From NCBI RefSeq assembly GCF_003112735.1, contig NZ_BFBR01000008.1, positions 114,274 to 178,273 of the forward strand: a DNA stretch of 64,000 nucleotides. The letters run 5' to 3'. How positions within the stretch are numbered: position 1 is the first letter of the stretch; the number at the start of each line of letters is the position of its first letter. The notes beneath the pieces are model-generated. The model ran no database searches and was not told the DNA's origin. It saw only the letters and a list, made by a program, of their open reading frames with translations. This DNA comes from Candidatus Phycosocius bacilliformis (GTDB taxonomy: Bacteria; Pseudomonadota; Alphaproteobacteria; Caulobacterales; Aquidulcibacteraceae). Made by a program: the position numbers and the translations under genes. Below, piece by piece: positions 1 through 9,378 of the stretch.

Positions 1-329
1 AAGTTTTGCGGTCCAATTTCATTCGCACGGCCCGGGCCAAAGGGTTGCCTGAAAGTCAAGTTTTGTCCAAGCACGCGTTGCGCGCAGCTCTTCTGCCGCT
101 GGTTTCCTATTTGGGACCAGCATGCGCGGGTTTGATCACCGGCTCGGTGGTTGTCGAAACCGTGTTTCAATTGCCCGGCATTGGCAAGAATTTCGTCAAC
201 AGCGCGCTTCAGCGCGACTATCCGGTGGTGATGGCAGTGGTCATTCTTTATGCCTGCCTGATCATTCTTCTCAATCTGCTGGCCGACCTCGCCTATGGCC
301 TGCTCGATCCGAAAGTCAAATACGAGTGA
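1..329 (+). CDS. oppB: Oligopeptide ABC transporter permease OppB/DppB-type, C-terminal part (5' end outside window)
   Basis: This is the last ~109 codons of an inner-membrane permease of a peptide ABC importer; the reading frame is open back to the first base, so the start lies upstream of the window. The visible part begins with the end of the cytoplasmic EAA loop (IRTARAKGL), which contacts the ATPase subunit. Two hydrophobic segments follow, with the family-typical VVETVFQLPGIG and the ending DPKVKYE. The stop TGA overlaps the GTG start of the next permease gene (GTGA), so the two are probably translationally coupled. Assignment to the OppB/DppB family is firm. Substrate cannot be read from this fragment, but the nearby OppA-like binding protein favours oligopeptides. 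Confidence 0.88.
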   Translation, partial: VLRSNFIRTARAKGLPESQVLSKHALRAALLPLVSYLGPACAGLITGSVVVETVFQLPGIGKNFVNSALQRDYPVVMAVVILYACLIILLNLLADLAYGLLDPKVKYE

Positions 330-1228
330 CCTTGCTGACCCCTCAACACGAAAAGGCCCAACTTCTCGAAGCGGCTGTTCAGGGCCGCTCATTATGGGAG
401 GATGCGCGCCGGCGGCTGTTCCGCAACAAGGCCGCAGTCGGCAGCATGATCGTGCTGGCCACGTTGACCTTGCTGGCAATTTTTGGTCCGTTTTTCTGGC
501 CCCATGATTATGAGACCATCTATAATGATCGGGTGCTGATTGGGCCAACTTTGGAGAATTTGCATATATTTGGCACTGATCCGCAGGGCCGAGACCTGTT
601 TGTTCGCCTACTTTATGGCTTGCGGATGTCGCTGGCAGTCGGTTTGGTTGCAACCGGCGTATCCTTGCTGATTGGGGTGATTTGGGGGGCGACCGCGGGC
701 TATATCGGTGGGCAAGTCGACCAGATCATGATGCGCATCGTCGACGTTCTGTACGCGCTGCCTTTCATTTTCTTCGTCATCATTTTGATGGTGGTGTTTG
801 GTCGCGATCTCATCCTGATCTTTGTCGCTATTGGAGCGGTTGAATGGTTGACCATGGCGCGGATTGTGCGGGGACAGACTATTTCGCTGCGCAAGAAAGA
901 GTTTGTTGAGGCGGCCGAGGCTGCCGGAGTTGGCAGCGCCAGTATTGTAACCCGTCATATCGTCCCCAATGTCTTGGGACCCGTGGTGGTTTATGTGACG
1001 CTGACCATTCCAGCTGTCATTCTGACGGAGAGTTTCCTGAGTTTCTTGGGGCTGGGTGTGCAGGAGCCAATGACAAGTCTGGGCAATCTGATTTCGATTG
1101 GCGCGCGTGAAATGGAGATCGCACCCTGGCTGTTGATCTTCCCGGCTGCGACCATGATGATCACGTTGTTCTGCTTTAACTTCATTGGCGATGGCCTGCG
1201 TGATGCCATCGACCCGCGCGACCGCTAG
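326..1228 (+). CDS. oppC: Oligopeptide ABC transporter permease OppC/DppC-type
   Basis: This encodes a 300-residue second permease of the peptide importer, the usual size for OppC. I chose the GTG at 326 because it overlaps the oppB stop as GTGA; a longer frame from 122 would read across oppB and has no family support. The protein has the OppC N-terminal extension (RRRLFRNKAAVGSM) leading into a first membrane helix around residues 38-60. A periplasmic loop with FGTDPQGRDLF follows, and then the BPD_transp_1 domain with the EAA loop near residue 193 (EAAEAAGVG). The ending FIGDGLRDAIDPR is typical. It should pair with OppB in the inner membrane. The ATPase genes are not in this window and may lie upstream of oppB. 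Confidence 0.92.
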   Translation: MTLLTPQHEKAQLLEAAVQGRSLWEDARRRLFRNKAAVGSMIVLATLTLLAIFGPFFWPHDYETIYNDRVLIGPTLENLHIFGTDPQGRDLFVRLLYGLRMSLAVGLVATGVSLLIGVIWGATAGYIGGQVDQIMMRIVDVLYALPFIFFVIILMVVFGRDLILIFVAIGAVEWLTMARIVRGQTISLRKKEFVEAAEAAGVGSASIVTRHIVPNVLGPVVVYVTLTIPAVILTESFLSFLGLGVQEPMTSLGNLISIGAREMEIAPWLLIFPAATMMITLFCFNFIGDGLRDAIDPRDR

Positions 1229-1242
1229 TACCTCGCCGGGGC

Positions 1243-1830
1243 TTATTCAACCCGGCGCACGCGATAGCCCTTGTTACGACCTTCCACAGTCAGAATGTAG
1301 GAGCCCATGGCCGCTGTCCGGATCGTAACATTGAATGGTGGCCGGCGCGGGCCATTGAGTTCTCCAGCCTCTACAAGTCGCCAAACTTGACCATTTTCAA
1401 GGGTCAGCACAACCCGGTCCCCAGCCATGCGTTGACTGGTAACCACGAAGGTTTGCTCTTCAATATCAACTTCATTGGCGGCGGTGGCCGCGTCAGTCGA
1501 TCCTCCTGACTTCTTGCCAGAACCGAAAGCTGGAAGACCGAGCTTTGGCAGTGAGGGTAAGGAAAAACCAAATGCCTCCCGCCGGACTTTTTCCACCCTT
1601 TGCTTGTCAAAGGTCACAATTTCAGACTTTTCTTCTTTTGCCATAATGGCGGCAACGGCACCATCATAACAGGCCAGCCGCTCGGTTGGATCGGTCTTGT
1701 CCGCGCAGGCATAGATCGGGCTTAGGGGGGAAGGGCTTGACGGGGCAGAACCAGCAGTAGATTGGGCCTGTGATAGGCCCGAGACTGCAACAAATGCGGT
1801 TGCAAAAATGCCAATGCTGATTTTGTTCAT
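1243..1830 (-). CDS. Secreted or periplasmic hypothetical protein with YACADKTDPTERLACYD motif
   Basis: This encodes a 195-residue protein with a clear Sec signal peptide: positively charged start, hydrophobic core, and cleavage likely after the SQA of LSQAQS near residue 23. The mature protein opens with a small Cys-containing motif (ACADKTDPTERLACYD) seen at the front of many uncharacterised proteobacterial exported proteins. A basic/glycine linker (GSGKKSGGS) follows, then a C-terminal beta-rich stretch (VVLTLENGQVWRLVE) common to alphaproteobacterial exported proteins of unknown role. It sits on the opposite strand between oppC and oppA, with 14 bases to the convergent oppC stop, so it splits the opp genes. 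I do not assign a function. Confidence 0.75.
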   Translation of the reverse strand: MNKISIGIFATAFVAVSGLSQAQSTAGSAPSSPSPLSPIYACADKTDPTERLACYDGAVAAIMAKEEKSEIVTFDKQRVEKVRREAFGFSLPSLPKLGLPAFGSGKKSGGSTDAATAANEVDIEEQTFVVTSQRMAGDRVVLTLENGQVWRLVEAGELNGPRRPPFNVTIRTAAMGSYILTVEGRNKGYRVRRVE

Positions 1831-1947
1831 GTCACGTTACCTTCACAAATCGTAACAAGGCTGAAGCTGGACTGCTTGATTGCCTAGCCGAGGCGGGCTC
1901 GCCCGCGTTAGATGTTATATCTTAACCTGATGGGGAAAGACAAAGAA

Positions 1948-3597
1948 ATGAAAATCACACGCCGGTCGCTCGCCGCTGCCACGACAGCTCTTGTGCTTTG
2001 CTTTGGTCTAGTCTCTTGCGGCGGCGGCGGTTCTGACCCTGACCGTGCCCGGACGTTGCATATCGGCAATGGCGCTGAACCTCTGTCGCTGGATCCTCAT
2101 CAAGCATCAGGTGTGTGGGAAAATCGAATTATTGGCGACATGCTGCAAGGCCTCACGACCGAAAACGCCCAAGGCCTGCCTATTCCTGGCATGGCGACTG
2201 AATGGTCGACCAGCCCGGATGGGCTGGTGTGGACCTTCAAACTGCGTGATGCCAAATGGTCAGATGGTCAGCCTGTGACCGCCAATGATTTTGTGTTTGC
2301 CTGGCAGCGCATCATGACCACGACGCCGCCGGCCAAATACGCCTCCATTCTGTTTGTGGTAAAAAACGCCGAGAAAATCTATAATGGCGAGATCAAGGAC
2401 CCCAATCAGCTGGGAGTTCGTGCCATTGATGACCGTACCTTAGAGGTCACGCTTGAGCATCCAGCGCCCTATCTTCCTGGCCTTCTGACCCATTACACCT
2501 CATTCCCCATCCCCAAACACGTGGTGGAAAAGGTCGGGAAGGACTGGATCAAGCCGGAAAACTTTGTCGGCAATGGGCCTTATAAACTGCAACAATGGAA
2601 GCCGAATGACTTTGTCCATTTGGTGCGGAACACCAATTTTTACGACAATGCCAATGTCTGTATCGACCAAGCCTTCTTCTATCCAACCGCTGACGATAAT
2701 GCCGCAGAGCGCAAGGTGCGGGCAGGGGATTTGGATATCAACACCAATTTCTCGGGCGCACGTCTGGAAGAGATCAATAAGAATTTGCCAGGCTATGCCC
2801 GCATCCACGGCTATACAGGCTTGACCTATTACATCTTCAATATGCGCAAGGATGTGTTCAAGGACGTCCGCGTGCGGGCTGCTTTGTCGATGACAGCCGA
2901 TCGCGATTTCATCACAAAGCAGATCCTGAAAGCCGGCCAGCAGCCTGCTTATAGTTTGGTGCCTCCGGGCATCAATGATTATCAAACCGGAGCCATGACG
3001 GTCGATTTCAAAGATCAGAACATGGAAACCCGTTATGCTCAGGCTCGCAAGCTCTTGGAAGAAGCGGGCTATGGCCCCAATAAGCCGCTGAAGTTCACGT
3101 TCAGCTTCCGAAACACCGGTGACAATCCCCGCGTCGCGCCAGTGGTGCAGCAAAATTGGGCTAAAATCGCCCCGTGGGTGCAGGTTGAGATCCTCGGCGG
3201 TGAAGCCCAAATCCATTATGAGAAACTGCGTACTGGTGATTTTGAGCTGGGGGATGCGGGCTGGATCTCGGATTTTAACGACGCCAAAAACTTCAGCTTC
3301 CTGTTTCAGACCAGCACCGATCAGCTCAATTACGGCAAATACTCCAACGCGGAATATGATCGTCTAATGGCTGCCGCCGATCTGGAGAAGGACACGCTTA
3401 AGCGCGCCAATATGATGAAGCAGGCCGAAGCCATCGTCCTGAAAGAACACGGCTTTATGCCGATGTGGTTCCTCACCAACCGCAATTTGGTCAGTCCTCG
3501 TGTGACTGGCTGGGTCGATAATGCCGTGGATATTCACCGCGTGCGCTATTTGTGCACCACCGACGCCCAAAAGGCTCCGGCACCGGCTAAACCCTGA
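1948..3597 (+). CDS. oppA: Peptide ABC transporter substrate-binding lipoprotein OppA
   Basis: This encodes a 549-residue family 5 solute-binding protein, the periplasmic receptor that delivers oligopeptides to OppBC. I chose ATG 1948 because it starts a proper lipoprotein signal (MKITRRS..., hydrophobic core, lipobox LVSC followed by a Gly run). An in-frame ATG at 1930 would add MGKDKE and cannot be excluded. SBP_bac_5 hallmarks include AEPLSLDPH near the N-terminus, WSDGQPVTANDFVFAWQR, FVGNGPYKL, and a C-terminal region with FMPMWFLTNRNLVSP. A strong rho-independent terminator follows, so oppA is probably its own transcription unit. It is separated from oppBC by a convergent unrelated gene. 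The family is certain; the exact peptide preference is unknown. Confidence 0.93.
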   Translation: MKITRRSLAAATTALVLCFGLVSCGGGGSDPDRARTLHIGNGAEPLSLDPHQASGVWENRIIGDMLQGLTTENAQGLPIPGMATEWSTSPDGLVWTFKLRDAKWSDGQPVTANDFVFAWQRIMTTTPPAKYASILFVVKNAEKIYNGEIKDPNQLGVRAIDDRTLEVTLEHPAPYLPGLLTHYTSFPIPKHVVEKVGKDWIKPENFVGNGPYKLQQWKPNDFVHLVRNTNFYDNANVCIDQAFFYPTADDNAAERKVRAGDLDINTNFSGARLEEINKNLPGYARIHGYTGLTYYIFNMRKDVFKDVRVRAALSMTADRDFITKQILKAGQQPAYSLVPPGINDYQTGAMTVDFKDQNMETRYAQARKLLEEAGYGPNKPLKFTFSFRNTGDNPRVAPVVQQNWAKIAPWVQVEILGGEAQIHYEKLRTGDFELGDAGWISDFNDAKNFSFLFQTSTDQLNYGKYSNAEYDRLMAAADLEKDTLKRANMMKQAEAIVLKEHGFMPMWFLTNRNLVSPRVTGWVDNAVDIHRVRYLCTTDAQKAPAPAKP

Positions 3598-3629
3598 TAA
3601 TTTATCGGTGTTTGAAATCTATCAAAACG

Positions 3630-3663
3630 AAAGCCCGGCAGATCGTTCTGCCGGGCTTTTTTT
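3630..3663 (+). terminator. Rho-independent terminator after oppA
   Basis: A GC-rich inverted repeat (AGCCCGGCAG and CTGCCGGGCT with a short GATCGTT-like loop) is followed directly by a run of seven T. It lies about 30 bases after the oppA stop. The 3' end of the convergent S9 peptidase gene is only ~20 bases further on, so the hairpin may serve both strands. Confidence 0.88.
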
Positions 3664-3680
3664 GGCGCTGTGGCCAAGGG

Positions 3681-5735
3681 TCAATTCGACGCGCGCTTGG
3701 ACACGGTTGTTTTTAACCCCGGCTCCTTGAACGAGGCAGAAATATTCCCGCAATTATTGCTCATCCAGTCGAGGATAAGGGTGAGGAATTGAGTGCGCTG
3801 CTCCGGTGTTGATTCCAGGCCACCATGGGCCATTTTGGGGATTTCAACATAGCGGAAAGTTGCGCTCGGGTTGACTTGGCGCATGCGTGCGGCCGCAGTG
3901 CGAGAATGTATGGTATCGGCTTGGCGGTCATAATCACCGTGGAAGATCAACCAAGGGATTTTGACCTGGTCGAGATTCTGCATGGGGTCAAAGCCCGTCA
4001 CAGTGACACCTTGAAGGATGCGCGACAGTCGATTGGCACCCCAATTATTTGCTAAACGCGGCAAATCGATAACAGGTGCGCCGGAAATGGCGCATTGCCA
4101 TAGCCCGGCCGAGCGCCCTCCAGAGCGAGTCGCTGCGGCTGCTGCGGCAAAGCCGCCATAGGAAAATCCATACATCATCATCCGATCAGGGTCGACAATA
4201 CCTTGTTTGACCAGCCAACGGGCCCCGTCATCCTTATCATCCTGCATCAGGGCACCCCATTGCTTGTCACCGCCCTTCCACAAGGCTTTGCCGAGCCCCC
4301 GGGAGCCGCGATATTGCGGCAAGAGAACCGCAAAACCTCGGGTAGCAAACATTTGGGGCCAGTAACTTAAGTCAAAATCCATATCGTCGCGGGCCCACGG
4401 GCCGCCATGGGGCATGACCACCAGAGGCAAGCGCCCATCGCGCTCTTTATTGTAGCCCGGGGGCAAATACAGAATGGCCGGTATCTGGAAGCCATCACTG
4501 GCCGGATAATAGAACCATTCGGCAGGGCCCAGATTCTTGCGATCCCAGCCTTCCAGCGCCGCGCCAATTTTGATCAATTGGCGCTCGTTCTTCAGAAGAT
4601 AATAGGTGGTTGGCACATTGGGCGCTGTTGCGGTAACCAACACATTGGCACCGCCATTTCGGCTGCCAAATCTGATATTAGTGCCAGGCAAGGCACGCTC
4701 TAAAAGCGCTTGCAGACGCTTGTCCACAGGGTCAAAGTATTGGCACTCGGTTGAGGGGCCGTCCCAGCAAAATGTACGCAGGGGGTCTTCGGTCAACGCG
4801 TCCTCATCATTGGCTGTTCCGAAACTCGCTGACGAGATGTCAAATTCAGTATTCTGGACAATTGGAGGGCCTAATGTGTCGCTCGCGATGTCATACTTTG
4901 CCAATACACTGAAATTTGTGTCTTTATTGGTGATGACGTAGAGTGACTTGTTGTCATTGGAAATGTGCGCAGGCTGAAGCGAGAAGCGGTCATTTAACGA
5001 ATAGGTCAAGCCCTTTAGTTCCTGCCATGGTGCATCGGCGGTTTCGCGGAATAGGTATCGATAAGTATAGATACCATTTGCCACTCTGATTTGTCCCTTA
5101 AGTTTGATTGTGCCATCCCCATCAGACCACAAAAACTCTTCGTCTTCAGCTGTGCGAGCAATGCGGTCTTGTCGACCGGTCTTGAGATTGAGGCGAACAA
5201 TCTCGGATCCTGATACCCGCTGAACCTCTAGGAGAATGACATCCTCTTCCTTAGGCAGGCGATTGAAGACATTGTAACCAATGATAAAGTCATCATCGCG
5301 GGTGTTGGTTGTTTGCTCATTGGAAATGTCGAGGAAAGAGGATCCATCAAGGTTGGCGATGGCCGCCCGACCATACCAGTCAGAATTGGCACCGGCACTA
5401 ACTGGCTGATTGGCAAAAACAATAAGTTTGGAGTTACTCACAAAATTCAATCCGGTGAACCGCATCGTTCGCGATCCGAACTGCATGGGTGGCTTGCTCA
5501 TATCATCAGTTGACCACACCCGAACCACGGGGTTCTGTCCTGGAAGCCCAGCGATGGCGGCAATATGCTTGCCGTCTGGGCTGATCCTTGCCCCCCAAAT
5601 CGAAAAATCTTGCGACATAGTGTTGATCGGAAGTGCCGGGCCGGTTGGCTTAAACCCATCTGCCTGGGTCTGGCTTGACATCGTAATGGCACACATGAGG
5701 CTGGCTGCCGTGAGAAAAAATTGCCTGAAGTGCAT
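3681..5735 (-). CDS. Secreted S9-family (prolyl oligopeptidase type) serine peptidase, copy 1
   Basis: This encodes a 684-residue exported peptidase. I chose ATG 5735 because an AGGAG lies at good distance before it and it starts a clean signal peptide (MHFRQFFLTAASLM..., cleavage near SSQTQA). A longer frame from 5759 adds nine residues and spoils the signal. The N-terminal half is a WD/PD40-like propeller (ISPDGKHIAAIAG). The C-terminal half is the alpha/beta hydrolase domain with nucleophile Ser in GFSYGG (~525), Asp in HGDYD (~602) and His in KMAHGG (~636). The family cleaves short peptides, often after Pro or Ala. It is divergent from the TonB receptor at 6059 and, by eye, largely identical to the copy at 9379-11430, so the pair is duplicated. 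Periplasmic trimming of imported peptides is an inference. Confidence 0.9.
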   Translation of the reverse strand: MHFRQFFLTAASLMCAITMSSQTQADGFKPTGPALPINTMSQDFSIWGARISPDGKHIAAIAGLPGQNPVVRVWSTDDMSKPPMQFGSRTMRFTGLNFVSNSKLIVFANQPVSAGANSDWYGRAAIANLDGSSFLDISNEQTTNTRDDDFIIGYNVFNRLPKEEDVILLEVQRVSGSEIVRLNLKTGRQDRIARTAEDEEFLWSDGDGTIKLKGQIRVANGIYTYRYLFRETADAPWQELKGLTYSLNDRFSLQPAHISNDNKSLYVITNKDTNFSVLAKYDIASDTLGPPIVQNTEFDISSASFGTANDEDALTEDPLRTFCWDGPSTECQYFDPVDKRLQALLERALPGTNIRFGSRNGGANVLVTATAPNVPTTYYLLKNERQLIKIGAALEGWDRKNLGPAEWFYYPASDGFQIPAILYLPPGYNKERDGRLPLVVMPHGGPWARDDMDFDLSYWPQMFATRGFAVLLPQYRGSRGLGKALWKGGDKQWGALMQDDKDDGARWLVKQGIVDPDRMMMYGFSYGGFAAAAAATRSGGRSAGLWQCAISGAPVIDLPRLANNWGANRLSRILQGVTVTGFDPMQNLDQVKIPWLIFHGDYDRQADTIHSRTAAARMRQVNPSATFRYVEIPKMAHGGLESTPEQRTQFLTLILDWMSNNCGNISASFKEPGLKTTVSKRASN

Positions 5736-6058
5736 TCTAAACTCCTGATCTCGGTTCATTGAGGCGGGAGAACATTCCCTTGTAACAACAGTCGATCACG
5801 ATACTTCACGGAGCAAACTTTCGTGAAAGTATGCTGCTTTTGCGGGGCAACAAATCACAAAAATCCCATATCAGTCAGAGTCTAAAGACTGTTGCAAACA
5901 TGTTACTCAATAGTTTTAATTTTGGTAACCATGCAAAAACACATCAACCGAGCCTTGCAACCCAATTTGATCCGGGTTCTAACATGCCCCCATCGCAACA
6001 TCTTAAATCCTTAGTGCGTGTTTTAAAATTTAAGATGTTAAATCATTTGGGGAAAATC
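5736..6058. promoter_or_regulatory. Divergent promoter region between S9 peptidase 1 and TonB receptor 1
   Basis: This 323-base region holds no gene. It contains a short palindrome ACTTTC-GT-GAAAGT (5817-5830). It also has a GCAAACATGTTAC motif (5894-5906), repeated at a similar distance upstream of the second receptor. A perfect 12-bp inverted repeat (5997-6008 and 6028-6039) lies just before the receptor ribosome-binding site. I could not place -35 and -10 boxes with confidence. Confidence 0.6.
5997..6039 (+). promoter_or_regulatory. Leader stem-loop upstream of TonB receptor 1
   Basis: AACATCTTAAAT and its exact reverse complement ATTTAAGATGTT are separated by 19 bases, ending 10 bases before the GGGGA ribosome-binding site of the receptor gene. 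It could act as an mRNA leader hairpin affecting translation or stability, or as a dimeric regulator's operator. The sequence alone does not decide between these. Confidence 0.5.
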
Positions 6059-9000
6059 ATGCAAGCATCTGTTCGTGCCGTTCTGGCTAGCGCAACTGCA
6101 TTGACTGCAGCGGCCATTCTGACTTCGCAGGCCTGGGCTCAAGCCGCTCAGCCATCTCCACAGCCGGGTACTGCTGGTTCTGGCACCACGGCAGCCACGC
6201 CAGCGACCTCGGCGGAGAAGGCACCATCGCAACGGGTCGAGACCATCGTGGTCACAGGCTCACGTATCCGTCGTGATACGTTCAATACGGCATCGCCTCT
6301 GACCGTTATCACCAATGAGAATGCTGTCCTATCTGGTACGATCGATGCCGTAGATATCTTGCAAGGCTCTACAGCTGCGGCTGGTTCGAGCCAAATCAAC
6401 AACTTCTTTTCTGGTTTTATCGTTGAGGGCGGTCCGGGTATTCAAACCGTGGGTTTGAATAGCTTGGGCTCTCAACGCACATTGCTTCTTTTGAATGGCC
6501 GCCGTCTGCCGCCATCCGGCACGCGCGGACAAGTTGGCGCAGTCGACCTGCAAACCATCCCAAGCCTTGCCATTAGCCGTTATGAAATCCTCAATGAAGG
6601 GGCATCGCCAATTTATGGTTCAGATGCGGTTGGCGGTGTGGTCAACGCGATTGTACGCACCAATGTCAATGGATTTGAGGCAACAGCGACTGCCAGCAGC
6701 CCGACAGAGGGTGATGGGGAACAATTTGTTGTCGGCACGGTTTGGGGTAAAACGGCAGATCGTTGGAACGTCATGGTATCTGCCCAATACGTGGAACAAA
6801 AGGCGCTTAAGATTGGTAGCCGTGACTTTTGCCAAACCGATTACGTGTTTAATGCCGACACGGGAGTCCGCGTTGATTATATCGATCCCAAAACGGGCCA
6901 ACCCAAATGCTACGGTGTGGCTGGCGGAGGCTTCAATTATGTTTCTTTGGGGGGCGCAACGGGGCTAACCGGTCAAGGAACATGGGTGGTTGATCCAACC
7001 CAAACGGCACGTACGACTGGGTTGAATCCTTCCGTCACTCCGGTTCCCGGTAACCCGGCGGCTTGCGTGACGACAGCCGGCGTGACGGTTACTTGCGCTT
7101 CCGCCCAGGTATTGTTGACCGTTCCTGGATTCCGTCGTCTGTTCTCGCCACGCTTTGGCCAAACAGGCCTGCCCGTTGGCGCACAGATCGATTACAACTC
7201 ACCCTTCATCGCGTCGTCTGATCTGATCTCGCCATCTCAGCGCACGAATGTTTATGCAACTGGTGCCATTGACCTCGACATTTTGGGCGGCATCGAAGTT
7301 TATGGAGAGGGGCTCTATGCAAAGCGGGAATCTGAGCAGATCCGGGGTGCACAATTATTCCCAACCATTCCTGCGACCAATGTCTACAATCCTTTTGGCG
7401 TACTAGCTCAGCCTGTGTTGTCACGACCAGCTAATGCAGATCAGACGGTTGATACATGGCAGGTGTTGTTAGGTGTGCGCGGGCAAACAGGAAACGGCAT
7501 CGCAGGTTGGTTCAAGAACGGCCGCTGGGATGTTTACGGTCAAACCAGCGAAGGCAAGGGGGAGTATGGAGGGACGGCCATTCTGCAGGACCGTCTAAAT
7601 GCGACCTTGGCAACCACCATTACAGGCGGCGTTGCTTCCTGCCCGACCCCAGCTTTAACCGGTGGCACCTGTTTGCCGATCAATTTCTTCGATCCTCGAA
7701 TTATCCGCGGCGAGTATACCGCGGCCGAGTACGATTATTTGTTCAATGGCCCAAATCTGGGCAAAACAGTTTACCGCCAGTCTGTAATCGAAGCGAACGT
7801 TTCGGGTGATCTTTTCGAAATCCCCGGTGCAGCAGATTCGGTAAAGGCCAATCTGGGTTTCCACTACCGCAAATATGACATCAATGATGTGCCGAGTATC
7901 GATTCTCGGCGCGGCAATGTTGCTTTCTCAACCAGCGCCGGAATCACCAAGGGCAAGGACTCTGTCAAAGAATTCTATGGTGAGATTGCAGCTCCATTGG
8001 TCGCAAAAAAGCCCTTGATCGAAAATCTTGAGCTGACTGCTGCCTACCGTTACACAGATTACGATAGCTATGACTCGAACACGACCTGGAAGGCGACCCT
8101 AGATTGGCGCTTGACGCCCCAATTCCGTGTCGTTGCCATCTCGGGGACATCTTACCGGGCTCCAAGTCTGTTTGAACTTTTCCTCGGCGATCAGACAGGC
8201 TTTCTCTCACAGGCCTCGATTGATCCATGTCGCAATTGGGGGCAAAGCAGCAATCAGGTCCTGCGTGATCGTTGTCGGGCAGATTTGGTGCCCGAGGATT
8301 ATGCTGCGACTGGATCAAGTGCCACCATCATCACAGGTGGCGGTGAGGGTAATTTGAAGGAAGAGGAATCCCGTTCGGATATCTTCAGCTTCATTTATAC
8401 ACCAACGCTCATAGACCTGAATTTGCGGGTCGACGCGTGGAAAATCGAGGTGACCGATCAGGTTGCCCAGTTTGGCGCGGGCAACATTGTGAGTTCGTGC
8501 TATACCGACACAACTGGTCGGGCTGCGTCATTCTGCCCGCTGTTCGTGCGGGACAAGAACCCAACTTCAAACCGTTTCAACCAGATTCTGACCGTTCAAA
8601 ACAATTATGTGAACGTGAATGTAACTCGAGTTGAAGGCATTGATCTCAAGGCTCTTTATCGCAAAGAGTTCTCATTCGGGAACCTTTCAGTAAATTCCCA
8701 GCATCGTTGGACAACCAAGAGCGAGACTGGTCTATTCTCTGCAAGTGTTTTGACCGATGATGCTGGCTTGATTGGTGAGCCAATTTACAATTCCACCACG
8801 CAGTTGCAGTTCCGTCGCAAAGATTGGACCTATGCATGGACGATTGATGCAATTGGCCAGACCAACCAGACCACGGTTAATAATCCAGTTACCATCGCGC
8901 CGGGTACATTCTTCGCCTACACAGGTGCATCACGTTTGCTCTATAAGACCAAAACCGAGGCTTACATTACCCATGATGTCAGCGTTCAGTATCGGTCGGA

Positions 9001-9160
9001 TAACTGGACCCTGGTCGGTGGGATCAGCAATATCTTCAATGAAGAACCTCCTTCAATTTCCACAGGTGTGTTTTTCGCACGATTGGGGGAGTATCCGCTT
9101 GTATCGCAATATGACTTGGTCGGGCGCTCGGTGTTTGCTTCCATCACCCGTCGCTTCTGA
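6059..9160 (+). CDS. TonB-dependent outer-membrane receptor, copy 1
   Basis: This encodes a 1033-residue TonB-dependent receptor. I chose ATG 6059 (GGGGA ribosome-binding site seven bases before it) because it starts a signal peptide (MQASVRAVLAS..., cleavage near AWAQA) and gives nearly the same length as the paralogue at 11748. The longer frame from 5831 reads through the regulatory region. After a Pro/Thr-rich spacer comes a TonB-box-like VETIVVTGSRI, then a plug domain with LLLLNGRRLPP and YGSDAVGGVVNAIV. A long beta-barrel region ends in Phe (FASITRRF), as outer-membrane proteins do. The adjacent divergent S9 peptidase gene suggests peptides as the imported ligand, by inference only. A terminator follows. 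No CarboxypepD-like or signalling extension is visible. Confidence 0.93.
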   Translation: MQASVRAVLASATALTAAAILTSQAWAQAAQPSPQPGTAGSGTTAATPATSAEKAPSQRVETIVVTGSRIRRDTFNTASPLTVITNENAVLSGTIDAVDILQGSTAAAGSSQINNFFSGFIVEGGPGIQTVGLNSLGSQRTLLLLNGRRLPPSGTRGQVGAVDLQTIPSLAISRYEILNEGASPIYGSDAVGGVVNAIVRTNVNGFEATATASSPTEGDGEQFVVGTVWGKTADRWNVMVSAQYVEQKALKIGSRDFCQTDYVFNADTGVRVDYIDPKTGQPKCYGVAGGGFNYVSLGGATGLTGQGTWVVDPTQTARTTGLNPSVTPVPGNPAACVTTAGVTVTCASAQVLLTVPGFRRLFSPRFGQTGLPVGAQIDYNSPFIASSDLISPSQRTNVYATGAIDLDILGGIEVYGEGLYAKRESEQIRGAQLFPTIPATNVYNPFGVLAQPVLSRPANADQTVDTWQVLLGVRGQTGNGIAGWFKNGRWDVYGQTSEGKGEYGGTAILQDRLNATLATTITGGVASCPTPALTGGTCLPINFFDPRIIRGEYTAAEYDYLFNGPNLGKTVYRQSVIEANVSGDLFEIPGAADSVKANLGFHYRKYDINDVPSIDSRRGNVAFSTSAGITKGKDSVKEFYGEIAAPLVAKKPLIENLELTAAYRYTDYDSYDSNTTWKATLDWRLTPQFRVVAISGTSYRAPSLFELFLGDQTGFLSQASIDPCRNWGQSSNQVLRDRCRADLVPEDYAATGSSATIITGGGEGNLKEEESRSDIFSFIYTPTLIDLNLRVDAWKIEVTDQVAQFGAGNIVSSCYTDTTGRAASFCPLFVRDKNPTSNRFNQILTVQNNYVNVNVTRVEGIDLKALYRKEFSFGNLSVNSQHRWTTKSETGLFSASVLTDDAGLIGEPIYNSTTQLQFRRKDWTYAWTIDAIGQTNQTTVNNPVTIAPGTFFAYTGASRLLYKTKTEAYITHDVSVQYRSDNWTLVGGISNIFNEEPPSISTGVFFARLGEYPLVSQYDLVGRSVFASITRRF

Positions 9161-9292
9161 TCTCACGACCCAGCTCTCTCCCGGGGGCAGAATTGGTTCC
9201 AATTGATACGGTGCCGATCTTGACCCCATTGAATGGAGCGCCAACAGCATAAAGGGCAAGCGCCTCCTAATTGGATTTTGCTCCAGCCAACA

Positions 9293-9325
9293 AAAAGCCC
9301 GGCAGGTTTGTCCTGCCGGGCTTGT
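9293..9325 (+). terminator. Rho-independent terminator after TonB receptor 1
   Basis: AAGCCCGGCAGG and CCTGCCGGGCTT form a perfect stem around TTTGT, followed by GTCTTTG. The stem closely resembles the terminator after oppA at 3630. It lies between the receptor and the convergent S9 peptidase copy 2. Confidence 0.8.
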
Positions 9326-9378
9326 CTTTGTTGATTCTTTGTCGATGACCAATTGTGGCCGGCTAGCTCAGCGGTCCT

